Shown: positions 15,190-21,115 of the stretch, in pieces | How positions within the stretch are numbered: position 1 is the stretch's first letter | Layout: each line of letters begins with the position of its first letter | Assembly: GCA_017461225.1 (NCBI GenBank) | Contig: JAFTYV010000050.1 | Location: 1 to 39,576 of the forward strand | DNA: 39,576 bases | Direction of reading: 5' to 3' | Source of the DNA: Candidatus Methanomethylophilaceae archaeon | Lineage (GTDB): Archaea; Thermoplasmatota; Thermoplasmata; Methanomassiliicoccales; Methanomethylophilaceae | Translations under genes and position numbers: made by a program | The notes under the pieces: generated by a model | Told to the model about the DNA's origin: nothing | What the model saw: only the letters and a program-made list of their open reading frames with translations | Databases searched by the model: none

Positions 15190-15904
15190 CGTCGTCGACC
15201 CCCTCTCCGTCACCGTGTCCGCCGTCGAGCCTCCTCCTGCTGATGAGCAGGACGGCCATGACGAGGATCATCGTGGGCAGGACGAAGCCGTCCGTGCCGA
15301 AGATCAGCAGGCACACCACCGCCGCGAGGGCACCCAGCAGCTCGGGGAACCTGTTGGACCTCCTCATCCACATCTCCACGAACAGCACGAGGAACAGCGC
15401 GGTCATGGCGAACTCTATCCCCTCGGAGTTGAACGGGATGACCGTTGCGGCCACCGACCCTATGATCGTCCCGACGATCCAGTAGACCTGGTTCAGAAAC
15501 GTTATGGACAGCAGGAACGTCTCCTCGTCCACGTCCTCCGGCACATCGGTGGTGCATATCAGCGAGTAGGTCTCGTCGGTCATCCCGAATATGAGGTACC
15601 ACCGCTTCCAATCGAACCGGTTGAACCTCTCCACCAGGGACAGTCCGTAGAAGACGTGCCTGATGTTGACCATGACCGTCAGGAAGACGGCCTGGACAAG
15701 GGACATCCCGGGGACGAAGAAGTTGACCGCGAGGTACTGTCCGGACCCCGCGTACACCACGGTGCTCATGAGGATCGCCCACAGCACGGAGTAACCCTGC
15801 TCGGCGAACATGACGCCGAAGGCCAGGCCTATGAACAGGTATCCTATGAGCACCGGCACGGTGTACGGGAACGCCCTGCGGAGGGCGGGGATGATCTTGC
15901 CCAT
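15182..15904 (-). CDS. azlC: AzlC-family branched-chain amino-acid permease
   Basis: A 240-residue integral membrane protein with about seven or eight helices, paired with AzlD. The N-terminal FPYTVPVLIGYLFIGLAFG, the YAGSGQYLAVNFF segment and the NIRHVFYGLSLVERF motif are family hallmarks. It likely exports branched-chain amino acids across the cytoplasmic membrane. A strong hairpin (15917-15936) separates it from the pcc1 end of the leu operon, so azlCD may be a separate or read-through unit on the same strand. Confidence 0.88.
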   Translation of the reverse strand: MGKIIPALRRAFPYTVPVLIGYLFIGLAFGVMFAEQGYSVLWAILMSTVVYAGSGQYLAVNFFVPGMSLVQAVFLTVMVNIRHVFYGLSLVERFNRFDWKRWYLIFGMTDETYSLICTTDVPEDVDEETFLLSITFLNQVYWIVGTIIGSVAATVIPFNSEGIEFAMTALFLVLFVEMWMRRSNRFPELLGALAAVVCLLIFGTDGFVLPTMILVMAVLLISRRRLDGGHGDGEGVDDGA

Positions 15905-15916
15905 TCTATCGTAGCC

Positions 15917-15936
15917 CGGGGTCGATGCCGACCCCG
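15917..15936 (-). terminator. Perfect hairpin between pcc1 and azlC
   Basis: CGGGGTCG-ATGC-CGACCCCG is a perfect 8-bp stem in the 67-base gap. No T-run follows, so it may be a processing or partial termination signal rather than a full terminator. Confidence 0.45.
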
Positions 15937-15971
15937 TTCATCAACGTTGCCCCGGGGCCGGGGGCCACGGG

Positions 15972-16199
15972 TCAGCGCGGTGCCAACCCGATGGTCTCCT
16001 CCGCGATCTTGATGCACGCCATCAGGTCGTCGGATGTGTTCTTCATGGTCCCGGATGTGGGTGCGGACATGGTGAGGACGAGTCTGGAACCCTCCAGCCT
16101 CGACTCCACGTACCCGTCGTTGTCGGGTCCCAGGGCCTCCATGACGGCCCTGGCCGTGGACTCGTCGGGGTACTCCAGCTCGAGCTCCAGTCCGATCAC
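15972..16199 (-). CDS. pcc1: KEOPS complex subunit Pcc1
   Basis: A 75-residue small alpha/beta protein matching archaeal Pcc1, the dimerising subunit of KEOPS, which with Kae1, Bud32 and Cgi121 makes the t6A modification at tRNA position 37. Family features are the early strand LELEYPDESTARAVMEAL and the C-terminal half SGTMKNTSDDLMACIKIAEE. It starts with GTG five bases after the leuB stop, with GGAG as ribosome site, so it is the last gene of the leucine operon. The functional link to leucine synthesis is not obvious. Confidence 0.87.
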   Translation of the reverse strand: MIGLELELEYPDESTARAVMEALGPDNDGYVESRLEGSRLVLTMSAPTSGTMKNTSDDLMACIKIAEETIGLAPR

Positions 16200-16203
16200 G
16201 CCA

Positions 16204-17325
16204 TCATCTCCTGGTGGAGAGCACCATGTCCGCGATGGTCCTTCCGACCTGCTCCGTGGTCATGTTCCCGCCGAGGTCGGGGGTGGTGCTGCCGTTGTCG
16301 AGGGACGCCCTGACGGCGTCGTGCAGCAGGGCGCCCTCCTCGGGGAAGCCCTGGTTCTCCAGGAGCATCTGCGCCGCCAGGACCGCCGCGATGGGGTTGG
16401 CCTTACCCTGACCGGCGATGTCGGGTGCGGAGCCGTGGATGGGCTCGAACATGCTGACACCCTCGGGGTTGATGTTACCGCTTCCACCCATGCCGAGTCC
16501 GCCCTGGAGCTGTGCGCCCAGGTCGGTGAGGATGTCGCCGAACAGGTTGGGGACCGCCACGGTGCCGAAGGTCTCGGGACGGACGATCATCGCCATCGCC
16601 ATGGCGTCGACGAACATGAACTCCAGGTCGATGCCGTACTCCGCGGACTTCTCCTGGAAGATCTCCCTCTGCATGCCGTAGATGTGCGTGCAGACGTTGG
16701 CCTTGTCCACGAGGGTGACCTTGGTGTCGCCCCTGTCGGAGGCGTACCTGAACGCGTAGTCGGCGAACCTCTCCACACCGCGCCTGGACAGCAGACCGAC
16801 CTCGAACGCGAAGTCGTCCCCGTTGGAGGACTCGGCGGACAGGTCCAGGTCGAGGGTGTACATGCCCCTCTCGACGTGGACGTGGGGGTTGGAGCCGTGG
16901 GAGGGTCCGAAGTGCCCCCCTGCACCCATGTAGAAGTCCTCGGTGTTCTCCCTGAGGAAGTGGATGTCGAAGTCCACCTGCCTCTTCAGGGGCACCAGGG
17001 GGAACCAGGATGTGACGGGCCTGAGGTTGATGTACTGGTCGAAGACGGCCCTCATGCGGAGCAGGACACCCTGCTCGAGCACTCCGGGGGCGACCCTGGG
17101 GTCGCCTATGGCGCCGAAGTACACCGCATCCTTGGACCTCATCACGGAGATGTCCTCGTCGGTGAGGAGCTCCCCGGTGGCGAGGTAGCGGTCGGATCCG
17201 ATGTCCAGGTACTCGGCGTCGAAGGAGAACGAGGAGATCTCGGAGACCGCCTCGAGCACCTCCATACCGGCGGCGATGACCTCCTTCCCGATGCCGTCAC
17301 CGGGGATGATGGCGAGGTGCTTCAG
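16204..17325 (-). CDS. leuB: 3-isopropylmalate dehydrogenase, apparent CTG start
   Basis: About 373 residues: a beta-decarboxylating NAD-dependent dehydrogenase of the IPMDH family. It oxidises 3-isopropylmalate to 2-oxoisocaproate precursor, and in archaea may also serve the citramalate route to isoleucine. The N-terminus KHLAIIPGDGIGKEV is canonical. LRENTEDFYMGAG, the DKANV region, and GSAPDIAGQGKANPIA complete the substrate and cofactor sites. No ATG, GTG or TTG precedes the Gly-rich motif at the right place. The only fitting start is CTG at 17325, overlapping the leuD stop (CTGA) and preceded by a GGGAGGGGAGG ribosome site. Starting at the next Met would delete the nucleotide-binding strand. 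Confidence 0.88.
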   Translation of the reverse strand: MKHLAIIPGDGIGKEVIAAGMEVLEAVSEISSFSFDAEYLDIGSDRYLATGELLTDEDISVMRSKDAVYFGAIGDPRVAPGVLEQGVLLRMRAVFDQYINLRPVTSWFPLVPLKRQVDFDIHFLRENTEDFYMGAGGHFGPSHGSNPHVHVERGMYTLDLDLSAESSNGDDFAFEVGLLSRRGVERFADYAFRYASDRGDTKVTLVDKANVCTHIYGMQREIFQEKSAEYGIDLEFMFVDAMAMAMIVRPETFGTVAVPNLFGDILTDLGAQLQGGLGMGGSGNINPEGVSMFEPIHGSAPDIAGQGKANPIAAVLAAQMLLENQGFPEEGALLHDAVRASLDNGSTTPDLGGNMTTEQVGRTIADMVLSTRR

Positions 17326-17804
17326 ATCCTCCCCTCCCTGACCATGTTCATGAGTCCGCCGCTGCGGACCAGCTCCGTGATGAACGGCGGGTACTCGGGG
17401 AACGAGTGGACCTGTCCGTCCACCTCCAGGCTGCCGTTGTCGGGGTCCACCGTCATCTCGGAACCCTCGGCGGGGGACCCGACGGGGCACTCGACCAGGA
17501 GTAGCCCGATGTTCATGGAGTTCCTGTAGAAGATGCGGGCGAAGGACTCGGCGACGATGCACGAGAACCCGGCCTGCATCAGGGACAGGGGCGCGTGCTC
17601 CCTGGAGGAGCCGCATCCGAAGTTCCTGCCGGCCACGAGGATGTCCCCCTTGCGGACCTCCTGCGCGAAACCGGGCCTGACCTTCTCGAAGATGAAGTCG
17701 TTGAGGTGGTCCAGGTTCGTGGACACCAGCCTCTCGGCGGGGATGATCTGGTCGGTGTCGACGTTGTCGCCGAAGACCCAGATCCTTCCGGTTATCCTGT
17801 CCAT
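17322..17804 (-). CDS. leuD: 3-isopropylmalate dehydratase small subunit
   Basis: A 160-residue swivel-domain subunit of the aconitase superfamily, pairing with LeuC to isomerise 2- to 3-isopropylmalate (or citramalate to methylmalate). Typical features are FGDNVDTDQIIPAERL at the start, the substrate loop GRNFGCGSSREHAP, and FARIFYRNSMNIGLL. Its ATG shares one base with the leuC stop (TGATG) and its own stop overlaps the leuB start, so translation is coupled throughout. Homoaconitase small subunits are similar, so specificity rests on context. Confidence 0.9.
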   Translation of the reverse strand: MDRITGRIWVFGDNVDTDQIIPAERLVSTNLDHLNDFIFEKVRPGFAQEVRKGDILVAGRNFGCGSSREHAPLSLMQAGFSCIVAESFARIFYRNSMNIGLLLVECPVGSPAEGSEMTVDPDNGSLEVDGQVHSFPEYPPFITELVRSGGLMNMVREGRI

Positions 17805-19066
17805 CAGATCACCTCCAGGTCGTCGGGGGTGACTATCCTGCCGGCGATGGCGGACGCCGCGACGACGGCGGGACCGGCGAGGTAGACCTCGGAGTCCTTG
17901 TCGCCCATCCTGCCGATGAAGTTCCTGTTGGTGGAGGAGACGGACCTCTCGCCCGATGCGAGGATGCCCATGTAGCCCCCGAGGCATGCGCCGCAGGTGG
18001 GTCCGGACACGAAGGCCCCGCAGTCGAGGAACACCTGCATGAGACCCTCGTCGATCATCTGCCTGTAGACCCTCTGGGACGCGGGCACCACGAGGAACCT
18101 GACTCCGGGGGCGACGGTGCGTCCCCTGACGATCTCCGCGGCGATCCTCATGTCCTCGATCCTGCCGTTGGTGCAGGACCCGAGGTAGGCCTGGTCGATC
18201 CTGACGTCGGTCTCCCTCACGGGGTGGCCGTTGCTGGGGAGGTGGGGGAACGCCACCATGGGCTCCAGCTCGCCGAGGTCGTACTCCAGTGTCATGCAGT
18301 ACTCCGCGTCGGGGTCGGCGTCCACGGGGGTGTACTCGCCCCTGACGCTGCCGGCGATGTACTCGCGGGTCAGGTCGTCGCAGGGGAATATGCCCGCCTT
18401 GCCACCGGCCTCGATGGCCATGTTGGATATGGTCAGCCTGTCGGCGACGGGGACGTTGCCCACGTCGCCGTGGAACTCGAAGGCGCGGTAGTTGGCGCCG
18501 TCGACACCGATGTCGGTGATGATCCTGATGATCAGGTCCTTCCCTCCTACGTGCTTGCGGAACGAACCCCTCAGGACCACCTTGATGGTCTCGGGGACCT
18601 TGAACCAGAGCCTGCCGGTGGCGAACGCCGCGGCGGCCTCGGTGGATCCGATACCGGTGGACAGGGCGTTGATGCCCCCGTACGTACAGGTGTGGGAGTC
18701 CGCACCGACGATGAGCCTGCCGGGGGCCGCGAAGCCCTCCTCGACCATCACCTGGTGGCACACTCCTCCCCTGCCGACCTCGAAGTAGTTCTCGATGCCG
18801 TGCTTCCCGACGAAGTCCCTCATCTCCCTCGCCTGCTCGGCGGATGCGATGTCCTTGTTGGGGACGTAGTGGTCGGGGATCAGCACCATGCGGTCCTTGT
18901 GCATGGTGCAGGTGCCCAGCTTCTCGTACTCGCGGAACGCGATGGGTCCGGTGACATCGTTCACCATCACGTAGTCCACATCGGCCATCACGATCTGGCC
19001 GGCGCGCGCGTCTGTCCCGGATTTCTCCGAGAGGATCTTCTCAACAATCGTCTTTCCCATCTTCAT
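17804..19066 (-). CDS. leuC: 3-isopropylmalate dehydratase large subunit
   Basis: A 420-residue aconitase-family large subunit that carries the [4Fe-4S] cluster. Cluster cysteines are in GSCTNGR (first) and GPTCGAC (second and third). The substrate motif VGADSHTCTYGG is at about residue 120. Archaeal LeuC and homoaconitase subunits are close relatives, but the leuA-leuC-leuD-leuB order favours isopropylmalate and perhaps citramalate. The ATG overlaps the leuA stop by four bases (ATGA). Confidence 0.9.
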   Translation of the reverse strand: MKMGKTIVEKILSEKSGTDARAGQIVMADVDYVMVNDVTGPIAFREYEKLGTCTMHKDRMVLIPDHYVPNKDIASAEQAREMRDFVGKHGIENYFEVGRGGVCHQVMVEEGFAAPGRLIVGADSHTCTYGGINALSTGIGSTEAAAAFATGRLWFKVPETIKVVLRGSFRKHVGGKDLIIRIITDIGVDGANYRAFEFHGDVGNVPVADRLTISNMAIEAGGKAGIFPCDDLTREYIAGSVRGEYTPVDADPDAEYCMTLEYDLGELEPMVAFPHLPSNGHPVRETDVRIDQAYLGSCTNGRIEDMRIAAEIVRGRTVAPGVRFLVVPASQRVYRQMIDEGLMQVFLDCGAFVSGPTCGACLGGYMGILASGERSVSSTNRNFIGRMGDKDSEVYLAGPAVVAASAIAGRIVTPDDLEVI

Positions 19067-20649
19067 TCCTCCTTCCTTGAGTAATCCCTGTTTATCGCAG
19101 CCATCAGTGCCTCCACCGATGTCTGCACCACATCCAGGCCGACGGATCTGCCGACCGAGTGGTTGCCGTCGTTCTGCACGTTGCCGACCATCACGGTGAC
19201 CTCGCAGATCGAGTCCCCGCCTCCGGTGACCGCGGACAGCTTGTACTGATCGAGTTTGATGTTCTCGTTGACGGCCTCGCTTATCGCCTTCAACGAGGCG
19301 TCCACGGGACCGACACCGGTCCTGGAGCAGGTCCTCCTCTCACCGTCGATGGAGACGGTGACGGTGGACGTCGAGGTGATGTCCTTCCCGGTGAACACGG
19401 CGAAGCTCTCCAGGACGACCCTGTCCTGTCCCACCTCGTCCTTCCAGCGGACGTGGTCGGCGATGGCCAGCAGCTCCGCGTCGTCGATCTCCTTGCCGCC
19501 GACGGCGATGGACTTGATCTCCTCCATCAGCGCGGGCATCAGCTCCTCTGGGAACCTGACCTTCAGCTCCTCCAGCCTGCCCTTCACGGAGTGCACGCCG
19601 GAGTGCTTGCCCACGACGATGTTCCTGTCCACACCGACCAGCTCGGGTTTGAACGGCTCGTACGTCAGGCTGTTGCCCATGACGCCGTGGACGTGGATGC
19701 CGGACTCGTGCGCGAAGGCGTTCCTGCCCACCACGGGCTTGTTGTACGCCATGGGGAACCCTGTGATCCTCTCGACCAGCTTCGCGGTCGGGCCTATCTT
19801 GGACAGGTCCACGGTCTCGACGCCGTAGTTCATGAACAGGTTGACCGCGACCTCCTCCAGGGCGGCGTTGCCGGTCCTCTCACCGATTCCGTTCACGGTG
19901 ACGTGGCAGATGGATGCGCCGGCCTCGACGGCCGCGATGGTGTTGGCCACCGCGAGTCCCATGTCGTTGTGGCAGTGGACCGCGATGGGGATGCCCACCT
20001 CCTTGCGGATCTCCCCGACCAGGTACGACATGCCCTGGGGCACGATGACACCGACGGTGTCGGGGATGTTGATGGATGAGGCCCCAGCCTCCTCCACCGC
20101 CTTGTAGACGGATGTCATGAAGCCCAGGTCGGACCTGGTCGCGTCCTCGCATGAGAACTGGACCTCCAGGCCGTGCTCGCGGGCGTACTCCACGGTGTCC
20201 ACGGCACGTGCCCTGACATCCTCGGGCGTCATCTTCAGCTTGTACTGCATGTGCAGGTCCGATGTCGCGATGAAGGTGTGGATGAAGTCCGCACCGGTGT
20301 CTATGACCGCGTCCACATCGGACTTGACGGAACGCGCGAGGCTGCACACCCTTGCACGGGGCTTCTCCGCCACGATCCTGCGTATGGTCTCCCTCTCTAT
20401 TTCGGACGAGGCTGCGAAACCCGCCTCCATTATGTCCACACCGAGGTCGTCGAGGGCGAGTGCGATGCGGATCTTGTCGTCCTGGCCGAGTGCGATACCC
20501 GGTGCCTGCTCTCCGTCCCTCAGGGTCGTGTCGAATAAGCATACGTCATCGGCATGACTAAGAAGACCGAGGGCAACCTGGTTGAACGGGCTCATGGCCA
20601 CCATCTCTTTCGAATACCGAGAGTTCTCACTGGTTTGCGTCGTCTTCAT
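19063..20649 (-). CDS. leuA: 2-isopropylmalate synthase (or citramalate synthase)
   Basis: About 528 residues. It condenses acetyl-CoA with 2-oxoisovalerate to start leucine synthesis. The catalytic TIM barrel carries FDTTLRDGEQAPG near residue 38 and the metal-ligand segment VHCHNDMGLAVANT. HESGIHVHG follows. A C-terminal LeuA-type dimerisation domain (roughly the last 120 residues, with TGVGPVDASLKAI) is present and normally gives feedback inhibition, so this is not the shorter homocitrate synthase. Citramalate synthase, for isoleucine, has the same build and cannot be excluded. I use the ATG at 20649; a TTG lies four codons upstream and two Met codons lie 15 and 18 codons downstream. An attenuator-like leader precedes it. 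Confidence 0.87.
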   Translation of the reverse strand: MKTTQTSENSRYSKEMVAMSPFNQVALGLLSHADDVCLFDTTLRDGEQAPGIALGQDDKIRIALALDDLGVDIMEAGFAASSEIERETIRRIVAEKPRARVCSLARSVKSDVDAVIDTGADFIHTFIATSDLHMQYKLKMTPEDVRARAVDTVEYAREHGLEVQFSCEDATRSDLGFMTSVYKAVEEAGASSINIPDTVGVIVPQGMSYLVGEIRKEVGIPIAVHCHNDMGLAVANTIAAVEAGASICHVTVNGIGERTGNAALEEVAVNLFMNYGVETVDLSKIGPTAKLVERITGFPMAYNKPVVGRNAFAHESGIHVHGVMGNSLTYEPFKPELVGVDRNIVVGKHSGVHSVKGRLEELKVRFPEELMPALMEEIKSIAVGGKEIDDAELLAIADHVRWKDEVGQDRVVLESFAVFTGKDITSTSTVTVSIDGERRTCSRTGVGPVDASLKAISEAVNENIKLDQYKLSAVTGGGDSICEVTVMVGNVQNDGNHSVGRSVGLDVVQTSVEALMAAINRDYSRKEE

Positions 20650-20780
20650 AAAAACCACCAAACCGTCCTACTGTCAACTGGGTCAGATAAGAAGAATAAG
20701 ACCAAGCTGAATCGTGTTGCAGATCATCTCAATGACCTCGGACGGTTGATGGTAAATTTTCGTCATGATATATAAAACAA
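20650..20780 (-). promoter_or_regulatory. leuA promoter and candidate attenuator leader
   Basis: On the minus strand, reading 5' to 3': TATA box TTTATATA (20776-20769); predicted start near 20745; segment AACCGTCC (20747-20740) running into the leader-peptide Shine-Dalgarno; the leader ORF; a hairpin CAGCTTGGTC (20709-20700) with GACCCAGTTG (20684-20675), ten pairs with one mismatch and one wobble, covering the Leu codons; GGACGGTT (20668-20661), the exact complement of the first segment; a run of five T (20654-20650); then the leuA ATG. Pairing of the outer segments would close the leader ORF and mask its ribosome site. A ribosome stalled on Leu codons would open the inner hairpin. How these shapes would affect transcription or leuA translation is inference. 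Confidence 0.55.
20683..20727 (-). CDS. Leu/Ile-rich leader peptide upstream of leuA (14 residues)
   Basis: The minus strand encodes MICNTIQLGLILLI followed by TGA: four Leu, all CTT, and four Ile in 14 residues. CTT is uncommon in these genes, where CTC and CTG dominate. A Shine-Dalgarno GAGGT lies seven bases before the ATG. A TATA box (20769-20776) predicts a transcript start near 20745, about 20 bases before this ORF. It lies inside the leuA leader and inside two competing RNA pairings. This is the anatomy of an amino-acid attenuator leader such as bacterial leuL. Expression has not been shown, and a chance ORF of this length is possible. Confidence 0.6.
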   Translation of the reverse strand: MICNTIQLGLILLI

Positions 20781-20821
20781 TCATTTGGAACGTGGAAAAT
20801 CAATCGTTAACAGATCTATAA

Positions 20822-20990
20822 TGCGATTTAATACTGTTCCGGCCCAGGCCAGCCGGGTGGGAAACGGCCCTGATCGCCCGCCGCCGTCAGCGGCGGCGGG
20901 TTCTGGAGGCTGCCACGGCACTCGGGGTGCCGCGGATGCTTGCAACGGCCTGTTGACGCATCGCCGACTCGATGGAGGATTTAGTATTTA
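20822..20990. ncRNA. Possible structured RNA or hairpin-rich element
   Basis: About 170 GC-rich bases sit between AT-rich, TATA-like flanks on both sides (GATTTAATAC near 20825 on plus, TTTTAAATACT near 20985 on minus). A perfect 10-bp stem, CCCGCCGCCG-TCAG-CGGCGGCGGG, spans 20877-20900. A second stem, CGGCAC-TCGGG-GTGCCG, spans 20916-20932 and extends through a mismatch. CCGGC/GCCGG can pair near the left end. No coding frame is convincing. I looked for SRP RNA, RNase P RNA, 5S and tRNA signatures and found none. The orientation is undecided, although the minus-strand TATA has the better sequence. Confidence 0.35.
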
Positions 20991-21081
20991 AAACCATGCT
21001 ACATGATAGCACAGGACACGGCAGGACCGCCGGAACAGGGATGGACGGTACCGATGGAAGAAACGGGGTGAAGGGTGTTTT

Positions 21082-21107
21082 CCCGTGGCGGTCCGGACCG
21101 CCACGGG
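21082..21107. terminator. 26-bp perfect palindrome after the Mg2+ ATPase gene
   Basis: CCCGTGGCGGTCC is followed immediately by its exact complement GGACCGCCACGGG, nine bases past the ATPase stop. In RNA it gives an 11-bp stem with a CCGG loop. No T-run follows on the minus strand, so it may protect or process the 3' end rather than terminate. Confidence 0.45.
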
Positions 21108-21115
21108 GGGATGAC

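Noticed and set aside
16204-17616. A 470-residue leuB beginning at 17616
   Set aside because: The first 97 codons are leuD read in another frame; the conserved dehydrogenase starts at the CTG.
20649-20661. TTG at 20661 as the leuA start
   Set aside because: It falls in the arm of the leader pairing and adds only four residues; the ATG at 20649 follows directly after the T tract and GGTGG.
20822-20990. tRNA, 5S, SRP or RNase P RNA in the GC-rich island
   Set aside because: No T-loop GTTCRA motif, no SRP GGAAGG-type loop and no RNase P core motifs were seen.
21082-21107. The perfect 26-bp palindrome as a classical terminator or a dimer operator
   Set aside because: No T-run follows on the minus strand and no promoter is adjacent; I keep it only as a possible RNA 3'-end structure.
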